Source: Candidatus Aegiribacteria sp. MLS_C (GTDB lineage Bacteria; Fermentibacterota; Fermentibacteria; Fermentibacterales; JCC-6). Taken from it: a stretch of 64,000 nt of DNA. The DNA lies in NCBI GenBank assembly GCA_002030045.1, contig LQBI01000030.1:144159-208158 (forward strand), in the 5' to 3' direction. Positions 8,370 to 16,038 of this stretch are shown here, one piece after another (the stretch's first letter is position 1; each line of letters begins with the position of its first letter). The notes beneath the pieces are model-generated. The model worked only from the letters and a program-made list of their open reading frames with translations, was not told the origin of the DNA and did not search any database. A program made the translations under genes and the position numbers.

Positions 8370-8717
8370 TTGGACGCAAGGAACAGACTGGCAGAAGTAT
8401 TCGCCGGTATATCGGACACTGACAGGATGTCCGATTTCTTCGCCGAGATATTCACCCCGGCCGAGATAGACGATCTCGTTCTCCGATGGCGACTCCTCGA
8501 GATGCTGCATCAGGGATACAGCCAGAGGGAGATCGCTGCCGAACTGGGCATCAGCCTCTGCAAGATAACCAGGGGCTCAAGGGTGCTCAGGTCGGGCGGC
8601 TCCGTCATCGGAAGCATACTCGAAAGGAAGTCGGCCCCCCCGACGGGAGACGACGGAACGGAGAACGGGAATGGAAACGGAAAGTCTAGTCAACATTACG
8701 GAGAACGGCCCCGATGA
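8370..8717 (+). CDS. TrpR-like transcriptional regulator
   Basis: A 115-residue protein of the Trp repressor superfamily. Residues 20-75 carry the family core: [18 protein letters not shown], then [19 protein letters not shown], and the recognition helix [13 protein letters not shown], close to the ATITRGSNSL of TrpR. The C-terminal 40 residues are low-complexity (GNGNGNG) and overlap the start of trpB by 47 bases. It starts with TTG, supported by GGAGGTGG seven bases before it. Its place directly before trpB, together with the palindrome in the leader, suggests a tryptophan-responsive repressor of its own operon. YerC/TrpR-type relatives of other function exist, so ligand binding is an inference. 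Confidence 0.8.
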   Translation: MDARNRLAEVFAGISDTDRMSDFFAEIFTPAEIDDLVLRWRLLEMLHQGYSQREIAAELGISLCKITRGSRVLRSGGSVIGSILERKSAPPTGDDGTENGNGNGKSSQHYGERPR

Positions 8718-9885
8718 GAGGGGTTTCTTCGGTGAATACGGCGGCAAGTTCGTACCGACTGTACTTGAGGATATCCTCGCGGAGATAAGGGACAGCTACC
8801 TGGAACTGCGAAGGTCCGGGGGGTTCATTGAAGAGCTGGAAGGGCTCCTCAGGACCTATGTCGGACGACCTAGTCCCGTATACTATGCTGGGAACCTTAC
8901 CCGCATGGCAGGCGGCGCCGGCATCTACTTCAAGAGGGAAGACCTGAACCACACCGGCGCTCACAAGATCAACCACTGCCTGGGCGAAGCTCTCCTTGCC
9001 AAAAGAATGGGGAAATCAAGGCTCATCGCCGAGACCGGAGCAGGTCAGCACGGTGTGGCACTTGCCACCGCGGCGGCCATTGTAGGTCTTCCGTGTTCCA
9101 TCTACATGGGGATAGTGGACATGGTCAAGGAGAGACCGAACGTGACCAGGATGCGGCTGCTGGGAGCCGAGGTCGTACCCGTGGACAGGGGTCCCGGTAC
9201 CCTTAAGGAAGCTGTGGACGCGGCTTTCGAGGCCTACATGGAGGATCCCGCGGGTCAGTTCTACGCCATCGGTTCCGTGGTAGGTCCCGATCCCTTCCCT
9301 ATGATGGTCAGGGATTTCCAGGCCGTGGTCGGGGTAGAGGCAAGGGAGCAGTTCCTGGAAATGACCGGCAGCCTTCCGGACTGCCTCGTTGCCTGCGTCG
9401 GCGGCGGCTCGAACGCGATCGGTCTCTTCACGGCCTTCCTCGGGGACGATGGAATTGACATCTACGGCGTGGAACCTTCGGGCAGGAGCTTCAGACCAGG
9501 AGACCACGCGGCGACACTCACGATGGGTTCCCCCGGCACGATTCACGGCTTCAGGTGCTACCTTCTCCAGGACGATGACGGAGAACCTCTCCCGGTGCAC
9601 TCCGTCGCCTCAGGGCTCGACTATCCGGGAGTAGGCCCGCAGCACAGCCATCTGAAGGACATGGGCAGGGTCACTTACGTGACCGTAAACGATGAGCAGG
9701 CCATAGAAGCGTTCCGGACCCTCTCGAGGGTGGAGGGTATAATCCCGGCTCTGGAGAGCGCCCACGCGGTCGCCTACGCCATGGAACTGGCCGCAGCTTC
9801 ACCCTCCGGGTCAAGAATACTGGTCAACCTGTCGGGAAGGGGGGACAAGGACCTGGACTACGTTGTCGAGAACTACGGGATGTGA
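8671..9885 (+). CDS. trpB: Tryptophan synthase beta chain
   Basis: A 404-residue pyridoxal-phosphate enzyme that joins indole and serine to make tryptophan. The family length is about 395-405. Visible residues are [10 protein letters not shown] with the PLP Lys, [11 protein letters not shown] with the catalytic Glu, the phosphate-binding [15 protein letters not shown], and the terminal LSGRGDKD. It is of the TrpB1 type, which normally works with TrpA, yet no trpA follows; the next gene is a GyrI-like protein on its own ribosome site. The start ATG lies inside the TrpR-like gene, so translation is probably coupled. Alone with a repressor, it could serve to salvage indole, or trpA and the rest may be elsewhere. 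Confidence 0.95.
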   Translation: METESLVNITENGPDERGFFGEYGGKFVPTVLEDILAEIRDSYLELRRSGGFIEELEGLLRTYVGRPSPVYYAGNLTRMAGGAGIYFKREDLNHTGAHKINHCLGEALLAKRMGKSRLIAETGAGQHGVALATAAAIVGLPCSIYMGIVDMVKERPNVTRMRLLGAEVVPVDRGPGTLKEAVDAAFEAYMEDPAGQFYAIGSVVGPDPFPMMVRDFQAVVGVEAREQFLEMTGSLPDCLVACVGGGSNAIGLFTAFLGDDGIDIYGVEPSGRSFRPGDHAATLTMGSPGTIHGFRCYLLQDDDGEPLPVHSVASGLDYPGVGPQHSHLKDMGRVTYVTVNDEQAIEAFRTLSRVEGIIPALESAHAVAYAMELAAASPSGSRILVNLSGRGDKDLDYVVENYGM

Positions 9886-9908
9886 GATGCCCCGGGTATT
9901 GACTGATG

Positions 9909-9922
9909 TAAACATATGTTTA
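9909..9922. promoter_or_regulatory. 14-bp perfect palindrome upstream of the GyrI-like gene
   Basis: TAAACATATGTTTA lies 47 bases before the start codon of the GyrI-like gene, in an AT-rich patch between trpB and that gene. Its form suits a dimeric regulator site. Confidence 0.4.
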
Positions 9923-9968
9923 TGTTCTTCCGTCACGTTCAACCCATGGTGGTAGAAGGAGGGAAGGA

Positions 9969-10439
9969 ATGGATTACAGAACGGAGCGCATGGAGGCCAT
10001 GAGGGTCCTCTGCGTCAGTCACCGTGGAGCCTACAACCGTATAGGCGAGGCGTTCGAAAGGCTCTGCGGCCTGGCCTCGGAGAACGGGATTCCGATGATG
10101 GAAGGGTCGAAATGGCTGGGCATATACTGGGACGATCCCTCCGAGGTCCCTCAGGAGGAACTCCGTTCCGAGGCCTGCATGACGGTCATCGGGGACCCTT
10201 CGGTTCCGGTCGCGGAAGATGTCGCTTCAAGGCTCCTGGATGCGGGCACCTACCTGGTCGGCACGTACGTGGGAGCGTATTCGGGTCTTGGAGAAGCATG
10301 GGGATGTATCTGGGAGGAACTTCAGAGAAGGAACCTGGTCCCCGGGAAAAGTCCCTGTTTCGAGCTGTACATGAGCGGCGGCGAGGACGGCCTTCCCGAG
10401 GAGGAATGGGTCACCGAGCTCTGCGTGCCGGTCGAGTAG
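9969..10439 (+). CDS. GyrI-like small-molecule-binding protein
   Basis: A 156-residue single-domain protein of the GyrI/SbmC-like (AraC effector-binding) fold. Typical stretches are MRVLCVSHRGAYNRIGEAF at the N-terminus, LGIYWDDPSEVPQEELRSEAC in the centre, and YLVGTYVGAYSGLGEAW with FELYMSGG towards the end. The acidic residue in ELYMSGGED region is common in the pocket. Members bind hydrophobic small molecules, sometimes hydrolyse them, or protect DNA gyrase; no helix-turn-helix is fused here. AGGAGGGAAGG gives a strong ribosome site. A perfect palindrome lies upstream and a stable hairpin follows, so it is probably a single-gene unit. The ligand is unknown. Confidence 0.75.
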   Translation: MDYRTERMEAMRVLCVSHRGAYNRIGEAFERLCGLASENGIPMMEGSKWLGIYWDDPSEVPQEELRSEACMTVIGDPSVPVAEDVASRLLDAGTYLVGTYVGAYSGLGEAWGCIWEELQRRNLVPGKSPCFELYMSGGEDGLPEEEWVTELCVPVE

Positions 10440-10456
10440 GGGTCTATTCCAGTCGA

Positions 10457-10485
10457 GATGGGCGGGGGCCCGTCCCCCGCCCATC
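10457..10485 (+). terminator. GC-rich terminator hairpin after the GyrI-like gene
   Basis: A 12-bp perfect stem GATGGGCGGGGG/CCCCCGCCCATC with loop CCCGT starts 17 bases after the stop codon. No long T run follows. Confidence 0.6.
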
Positions 10486-10708
10486 GTTCACGCCTTCATC
10501 GGGTCTCTCCATCTTAACGCATTGCCGTAGAACGATCTCGATGGAGTTTCCGAAGACGGTTCATGTAGTTCGAGCATCCGTCCTCCTTCTCCCGCTCTCT
10601 GCGGTTTTCAGGCCGGCTGCGGGGACGGAGACCCGTAAGGACCCGGCGGGTCGGGCAAGGGCGACCGCGGCGGAAGCCGGAGCGCCACAGGACCCTGGAT
10701 GAAGAAGA
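10486..10708. other. Intergenic stretch, possible 53-codon ORF
   Basis: Between the hairpins at 10457 and 10709 I see no recognised gene. An ATG at 10542 opens a 53-codon frame ending at 10703 whose start resembles a signal peptide (VRASVLLLPLSAV), but it lacks a ribosome site and has a low-complexity Ala/Gly/Arg tail, so I do not call it a gene. Confidence 0.3.
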
Positions 10709-10733
10709 ACCGCCCGGGCGGTGCCCGGGCGGT
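10709..10733 (-). terminator. Terminator of the secreted BNR-like protein gene
   Basis: An 11-bp stem ACCGCCCGGGC/GCCCGGGCGGT with a GGT loop, followed on the minus strand by TTCTTCTTC. It lies 29 bases beyond the stop codon of the minus-strand gene. Confidence 0.65.
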
Positions 10734-10761
10734 ATCCTTCGCGTCAGGTCTGCTTCGGGGG

Positions 10762-12438
10762 CTATTTCACCAGGAGCATGCGCTGCGTGAGGCTTGTCCC
10801 GTCAGCCGTAAGCCTGCAGAAGTACACGCCGGGGCTGGCCTGTGTACCGCTGAAGGTCGTTCCGTCCCACTGTACGGTGTTGGTTCCCTCGCCGAAGCTC
10901 TGGCCGTCTGCAAGGCTGCTTACGAGGCGTCCGGTCACGTCGTAGACCGCGATGTCCACCGGACCGGCGGAAGCCAGGTTGAAGCTGATGTTAGTCACCG
11001 CGCTGAAGGGGTTGGGGGCGCTGGAGATGGCAAGGGGTCCCTGAGGATCTCCCTCGATGCCGGTGTTGCCGTACCAGTCGAACATGATCCTGTAGTTGTT
11101 GTCCCAGTTGGCGTACATGATAGCCGAATAGCTGCCGTTCCATCCGGCACACGCCGGCCAGAAGCCCGTTGATTCGAAGTCGTTGATGACCTCGGGCGTT
11201 GAGAAGGAGGTGGGCGAACTTGGCTGCGCCCATGTGAAATAGGTCTCGTACCCGGGAGAGCCGTGGAATGACACGGTAACATCACCGTTCATCTTACGGG
11301 CTCTCATGGAGGGCAGGTTCTCGTCGTCGGTGGGATTGAAGTTGCTGCCGAAAGTCCAGCTCGATCCTGTATCCGTGGTGTAGTAGTAGCCCAGCCAGTC
11401 ATCCGTCGCGCCCACGGACTGGGTGATAATCCATCCGGTATCGGAGTTCGAGCCTCTGGCGAAGGAGACGTCAGGATACTCGGGAGTGTATGTGAGAAAG
11501 CTGACCTCGACGGACCCAGACCAGTTGGTACCGTAGTCGGTGCTCATCTTGGCCCTTACCTCGAGGTCGGAGATCCTGTCGTCCACGTATACGACAGCGA
11601 CCACACCGTTGTCCCCGGCAGCTATGGCGGGGTAGTTCTCAACCATGCAGTTGTATACATAATTGGTATTGAGGACCCAGGCGCCGCCTGCCACGTTGTT
11701 CCTGGCGTAGTATATGTCCTCGGTTCCCGTGTCGTTGGGTGAGTAGACGCAGTGCGCGTAACCTCCGCTGCCTACGTCCGCGTCCAGGTCGGCCCAGTCG
11801 ACGTTGCTGTCCACAAGTGCCCAGGTACCTCCTCCGCCGCCGGTGTCCCACCATCTTGTGTAGAGGTCATCGTCGTAGCTCGAACCGGTCCAGATACCCA
11901 TCATTAGAACCTGGGATTCGCCGCTGGCGTTCTGGACGATGCGGATCTTGGGGTTGCTGATCTCACCTGTGCTGTTGGCGCCAATGCCGAAGAGACTCCA
12001 GGTGATACCGCCGTCCTGCGATCTGTATACGAGGAGGCTGTCGCCGGTTGCATGGTCGGTATCGAAGCAGGCGTAGAGGTCACCGGTGTTCTCGTCGATG
12101 TCGAAATCCTGGCCGGTTCCGGCGCGACCGCCCCAGACCAGGATGTCGTTGCTCCAGTCGGTGTCGGGCTGGAAGACATCCCTCGACTCGAGAGGCGACT
12201 CCTCGAGTATTCTCTGAACGGTGGGAACGTACTCCCTGGTCGGGGGCGGCATGTCGGGATTTTCCAGAGTGCTGCAGTCAATGACTCCGAAGCCTTCCAC
12301 CAGCTCGCCTTCCACGGGTGAATCCAGGCCTTCAGCAGAGGCTTCGGACCTGTCGGAGGTAACGTAGCCCCCGTCGTCGGTCATGCCTGCGCCGAAGAGC
12401 AACCCGGCCATAAACATAAGCGCGATAATGTATCGCAT
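10762..12438 (-). CDS. Secreted BNR/sialidase-like repeat protein with C-terminal sorting domain
   Basis: A 558-residue exported protein. The N-terminus (MRYIIALMFMAGLLFGAG) is a signal peptide. Residues 100-450 form a beta-propeller-like region with BNR/Asp-box traces: SQDGGITWSLFG, STDYGTNWSG, TTDTGSSWTFG, spaced as in sialidase-type propellers. The last 85 residues are a classic type-A C-terminal domain: APNPFSAVTNISFNL, VAVYDVTGRLVSSL-like segment, QWDGTTFSG, SPGVYFCRLTADG, and a short basic end LLVK. Export across the outer membrane by a type IX-like route is expected from that domain. The catalytic Arg triad of sialidases was not identified, so binding rather than hydrolysis is possible. 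It has its own promoter (12503-12531) and terminator. Confidence 0.75.
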   Translation of the reverse strand: MRYIIALMFMAGLLFGAGMTDDGGYVTSDRSEASAEGLDSPVEGELVEGFGVIDCSTLENPDMPPPTREYVPTVQRILEESPLESRDVFQPDTDWSNDILVWGGRAGTGQDFDIDENTGDLYACFDTDHATGDSLLVYRSQDGGITWSLFGIGANSTGEISNPKIRIVQNASGESQVLMMGIWTGSSYDDDLYTRWWDTGGGGGTWALVDSNVDWADLDADVGSGGYAHCVYSPNDTGTEDIYYARNNVAGGAWVLNTNYVYNCMVENYPAIAAGDNGVVAVVYVDDRISDLEVRAKMSTDYGTNWSGSVEVSFLTYTPEYPDVSFARGSNSDTGWIITQSVGATDDWLGYYYTTDTGSSWTFGSNFNPTDDENLPSMRARKMNGDVTVSFHGSPGYETYFTWAQPSSPTSFSTPEVINDFESTGFWPACAGWNGSYSAIMYANWDNNYRIMFDWYGNTGIEGDPQGPLAISSAPNPFSAVTNISFNLASAGPVDIAVYDVTGRLVSSLADGQSFGEGTNTVQWDGTTFSGTQASPGVYFCRLTADGTSLTQRMLLVK

Positions 12439-12502
12439 TGTATCCTCCCTTTTTTAAGGACCCCGTAAGACATGGCAACCGCAACCACGGTAACCAGTGA
12501 AC

Positions 12503-12531
12503 ATTCTACTCCCGGCTGCAACTATCGTCAA
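12503..12531 (-). promoter_or_regulatory. Promoter of the secreted BNR-like protein gene
   Basis: On the minus strand TTGACG (12531-12526) and TAGAAT (12508-12503) are 17 bases apart, 65 bases before the start codon. The -35 lies in GGTTGACGAT, a string also found upstream of the secreted-protein genes at 60.3 and 63.3 kb. The remaining intergenic DNA (12532-12680) is AT-rich and shows no gene. Confidence 0.55.
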
Positions 12532-12680
12532 CCTAAAGTGTCATATTATCATACAAATTATAACTATAATTATGTTCATGCTGCAGAAGGTCTGCAGGTC
12601 GGAGTCGGAGTGAAGATGAAGAAAACGGTTTTACTGTCATATTCTGCTATAACAGACGGACGGTACTCCGCTGCCGTCTC

Positions 12681-12721
12681 CCACTGGAAGAGTGCCCGCG
12701 TCAAATGTTATCTTCCAGTGG
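12681..12721 (+). promoter_or_regulatory. Leader hairpin before the acetyl-CoA synthetase gene
   Basis: Perfect 11-bp arms CCACTGGAAGA (12681-12691) and TCTTCCAGTGG (12711-12721) enclose a 19-base loop, ending 43 bases before the start codon. CCCGC in the loop could instead pair with GCGGG just after the right arm (12721-12725), giving two exclusive structures. A regulatory leader is an inference. Confidence 0.35.
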
Positions 12722-12764
12722 CGGGTATCCTGAATACGCAGTTTCCCGCGGATGGAGGTCGCGC

Positions 12765-15449
12765 ATGAACATCCATGGCCTGGAGAAGCTCCTTGATCCG
12801 AAGCGAATAGCCCTGATAGGCGTTACCATCAATCCCAACAGCGTCGGAGGGAAGGTGCTGTCCAACCTCATTGGCGGCGCATACAGGGGAGTCGTCTATC
12901 CTGTCAATCCTGTAAGCGAGGCCATCATGGGCGTCCCGTGCTACCCCGACCTGGACTCTCTCCCCAGGGTGCCCGACCTGGCCATGGTCTGCACTCCGGC
13001 GGATAAGGTACCCGGGACTGTCGAGAAGTGCGGTCAGATAGGCATCAAGGGAGTAATAGTCATGTCGGCCGGTTTCGAGGAATCCGGTGCGGAGGGAAGG
13101 GAGCTGGCCGGTAAGCTCAGGGAGGTCCTCGACCGGTATCCGGGCATGCGCATGCTGGGGCCCAACTGCCTGGGCATAGTGGTCCCCGGCATAAAGCTGA
13201 ACGCCAGTTTTGCTCCCGGACTGCCCGGTGAGGGAGGGGTGGCGTTCATATCCCAGTCCGGAGCCCTGGTCACATCCGTCCTTGACTGGGCCAGGGAGAA
13301 GAAGATCGGCTTCTCCAGCTTCGTCTCCATAGGCAACGCCATGGACGTGGACTTCGCCGACCTGATAGACTACTTCGGTGAGGACGATAAGACGGACTCC
13401 ATAATCATGTACATAGAGTCCATCAAGGATGCCAGGAAGTTCATGACGGCATCCAGGGCCTTCGCCCGGACGAAGCCGCTCATTGTCTACAAGGCGGGCC
13501 GGTTCCCCGGTTCAGCCGCCGTGGCGGCTTCCCACACCGGCGCCATGGTATCCGAGGATTCGGTGTACGACGCCGCTTTCAGGCGTGCAGGAATGGCAAG
13601 GGTCCTCAACATCGGAGAGATCTTCGACTGTGTTGAACTCGTAGGCAGGAACAGGTTCCCAGGGGGACCAAGACTGGGAATACTGACCAATGCAGGGGGA
13701 CCGGGAGTGATGGCGGTGGACACGCTCATGGAACTCGGCGGACGGCTGGCCGAGCTGGACCCTTCCAGTATCGACGCTCTTGGTTCCTTCCTCCCTCCCT
13801 TCTGGTCAGGTACCAACCCGGTGGACATACTCGGGGACGCCAATTCCCGCAGGTACGAGAAGGCCGCCGGCGTGATACTTGCAGACGGCGGGGTAGACGC
13901 TCTCCTGGTGATACTGACTCCCCAGGCCATGACCGATGCGGACAAGGTTGCCCTGAGGATCGGAAAGCTCTCGGCCTCGACCCGAAAGCCCGTGCTGGCG
14001 GCCTGGCTGGGAGGAGAGAGCATCAGGGGTTCGATGGTCCACCTGGCCGAGGAGGGTGTCGCCACCTACGATACTCCGGAACAGGCGGTCAGGGCGTTCA
14101 TGACCCTGGTGGACTACGCTGACAATCTGGAGGACCTCTACGAGACTCCGAGGGATATCCTTGCGGATTTCAGCGGTGAGCAGGAATCCATGCGGCAGCG
14201 GTTCCTCTCCATGATGCCCGATGACGAGAGGACCCTTTCTGAACCGGAATCCAAGGAGCTTCTGGAACTCTACGACATCGGTGTGGCCAAGCCCATGATC
14301 TGCCGCAGCAGGGAGGAAGCTGCGGATGCCGCCCTGAAAATGGGTTTCCCCGTGGTGTTGAAGGTCCATTCGCCCCGGATCACCCACAAGACCGAGGTGG
14401 GAGGTGTGGAGGTCGGCATTGCTTCTTCCGAATCCCTGGAGATGGCATGGGACAGGATAATGAGAACGGTGTCCGAAAGGGCCCCGGAAGCTGAAGTGGA
14501 AGGCATCTCGGTTCAGCCTATGCTTCAGACCGGGGAGGGAACCGAGATGATACTGGGCGCCAGGAGGGACCCGGTCTTCGGATCCGTCATCATGGCAGGG
14601 AGCGGAGGAGTGGCCGCGGAGATATGGGGGGACAAGGCTCTGGGTCTTCCACCCCTGAACGAGCACCTGGCTGATCGAATGCTCCGTTCTCTCAAGGTCT
14701 TTCCCCTGCTTGACGGCTTCAGGGGAAGACCCCCGGTGGACCTGGAGCAGCTGAAGAGGGTGATGATGAGGTTCTCCTACCTGATAAGCGACAACCCCGA
14801 GATAGTCGAGATGGACGTGAACCCGCTGCTGTGCACTTCCGATCAGGTCACGGCCCTTGATGCCAGGATAGTCGTGAGACCGGGACCGGGCCAGGAGAGA
14901 TCCTATGCGCACCTGGCCCTGAGGCCCTATCCGGTGGAGTACGTCACGAGGAAGATGCTTCCGGACTCCACGGAAGTGTTACTCCGGCCCATCAAGCCCG
15001 AAGACGAGCCAATGTGGCTGGAGATGCTGGGAAGCTGCAGCCGGGAATCGATCTACTCCAGGTTCGGTTTCTTCTACAACTGGGCCAACCACGAGGCGGC
15101 GGCAAGGTACTGCTACATCGACTACGACAGGGAGATTGCCATAGTAGCGGAAGTGTCCGAAGAAGCCGGGAAGCATATTCACGCCATCGGAAGGCTGATA
15201 GCGGACCCGGACCTCAGGACCGTGGAGTACGCGATACTGGTGGACGACAGGTGGCAGAACCGCGGTCTGGGAAGCATGGTGACCGAGTACTGCGAGGAGA
15301 TAGCGGGGAGATGGGGCCTTTCCAGGATAGTGGCCCAGACCACCGTTGACAATACCAGGATGATCCACCTTTTTGAGAGCAGGGGATACACGGTAACAAG
15401 AGACAGCAGCAGCGGCGAGGTCCGCGTCAGGAAGGACCTGACGACGTGA
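12765..15449 (+). CDS. ADP-forming acetate-CoA ligase (acetyl-CoA synthetase) fused to a GNAT domain
   Basis: An 894-residue enzyme expected to convert acetyl-CoA, ADP and phosphate to acetate, CoA and ATP, the energy-yielding last step of acetate fermentation. Order of domains: CoA-binding Rossmann fold (about 1-135, IALIGVTINPNSVGGKVL), two succinyl-CoA-ligase-like domains (about 145-450) with the phospho-His motif AASHTGAM, an ATP-grasp domain (about 480-700; GFPVVLKVHSPRITHKTEVGG), and a C-terminal GNAT acetyltransferase (about 715-885; VDDRWQNRGLGSMV is the acetyl-CoA-binding motif). This fused layout resembles the protein-lysine acetyltransferases of the Pat/YfiQ type, but here the His is kept, so ligase activity is plausible. 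The ATG at 12765 with GGAGG upstream is preferred over the longer frame from 12705. Confidence 0.85.
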   Translation: MNIHGLEKLLDPKRIALIGVTINPNSVGGKVLSNLIGGAYRGVVYPVNPVSEAIMGVPCYPDLDSLPRVPDLAMVCTPADKVPGTVEKCGQIGIKGVIVMSAGFEESGAEGRELAGKLREVLDRYPGMRMLGPNCLGIVVPGIKLNASFAPGLPGEGGVAFISQSGALVTSVLDWAREKKIGFSSFVSIGNAMDVDFADLIDYFGEDDKTDSIIMYIESIKDARKFMTASRAFARTKPLIVYKAGRFPGSAAVAASHTGAMVSEDSVYDAAFRRAGMARVLNIGEIFDCVELVGRNRFPGGPRLGILTNAGGPGVMAVDTLMELGGRLAELDPSSIDALGSFLPPFWSGTNPVDILGDANSRRYEKAAGVILADGGVDALLVILTPQAMTDADKVALRIGKLSASTRKPVLAAWLGGESIRGSMVHLAEEGVATYDTPEQAVRAFMTLVDYADNLEDLYETPRDILADFSGEQESMRQRFLSMMPDDERTLSEPESKELLELYDIGVAKPMICRSREEAADAALKMGFPVVLKVHSPRITHKTEVGGVEVGIASSESLEMAWDRIMRTVSERAPEAEVEGISVQPMLQTGEGTEMILGARRDPVFGSVIMAGSGGVAAEIWGDKALGLPPLNEHLADRMLRSLKVFPLLDGFRGRPPVDLEQLKRVMMRFSYLISDNPEIVEMDVNPLLCTSDQVTALDARIVVRPGPGQERSYAHLALRPYPVEYVTRKMLPDSTEVLLRPIKPEDEPMWLEMLGSCSRESIYSRFGFFYNWANHEAAARYCYIDYDREIAIVAEVSEEAGKHIHAIGRLIADPDLRTVEYAILVDDRWQNRGLGSMVTEYCEEIAGRWGLSRIVAQTTVDNTRMIHLFESRGYTVTRDSSSGEVRVRKDLTT

Positions 15450-15528
15450 CGGCTATGGACAGGGGCACGACACTTGGGTAAGTTCTCCCGAAGGTGGCAA
15501 GCAGCAACACTCACCGGAAAGGTTCAGC

Positions 15529-16035
15529 ATGGCTATGACGGCATTGAGGGGTGAGCCGGTGATGATCTCCGGCAGCCTGCCCGATACAGGTACCGACGCT
15601 CCCTCCTTCGAACTTGTAAGCAAGGACCTGCAGGACATGAGACTGTCGGACTTCAGCGGCCACAGGCTGCTCCTGAACGTATTTCCAAGCCTCGATACTC
15701 CCGTATGTGCCATGTCGGTGAGGAGGTTCAACTCCGAGGCAGCCGGTCTTCCCGGAGTGAAGGTACTCTGCATCTCCGCGGACCTGCCCTTCGCCCATGC
15801 CCGCTTCTGCGAGACCGAGGGTATCGAAGGAGTGATTAACCTCTCCTGCTTCAGGTCCCGCGACTTCGGACCGGACTACGGGCTGGAGATACTTGACGGT
15901 CCGCTCCGAGGCCTCCTGGCAAGGGCGGTCATCATAATCGATGGTGCAGGAAAGGTCGTATACACTCAGCTTGTACCTGAGATATCAAGTGAACCGGATT
16001 ACGAGGACGCACTCACATTCCTTCGAAAGATCTGA
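15529..16035 (+). CDS. tpx: Thiol peroxidase
   Basis: A 168-residue peroxiredoxin of the Tpx type, which reduces hydrogen and lipid peroxides using thioredoxin. The active-site motif FPSLDTPVCAMSVRRF holds the peroxidatic Cys 60; the resolving Cys 94 (ARFCETEG) sits 34 residues later, as in Escherichia coli Tpx (61 and 95). DTGTDAPSFELV at the start is the usual beta-strand entry. The length matches the family (165-170). GGAAAGG precedes the ATG. The stop codon is three bases before the start of the TonB-receptor gene, so the two may be cotranscribed. It gives an anaerobe protection against traces of oxygen. Confidence 0.93.
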   Translation: MAMTALRGEPVMISGSLPDTGTDAPSFELVSKDLQDMRLSDFSGHRLLLNVFPSLDTPVCAMSVRRFNSEAAGLPGVKVLCISADLPFAHARFCETEGIEGVINLSCFRSRDFGPDYGLEILDGPLRGLLARAVIIIDGAGKVVYTQLVPEISSEPDYEDALTFLRKI

Positions 16036-16038
16036 TGA

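Noticed and set aside
10112-10702. Plus-strand frame of 196 codons overlapping the GyrI-like gene
   Set aside because: Its first 110 codons are a shifted reading of the GyrI-like gene and the rest crosses a terminator hairpin.
13806-14912. Long minus-strand frame of 368 codons inside the acetyl-CoA synthetase gene
   Set aside because: It is antisense to a well-recognised enzyme, rich in His, Gly and Arg, and matches no family. The same holds for other long antisense frames, such as those at 53427-54335, 55066-56184 and 56877-57869.
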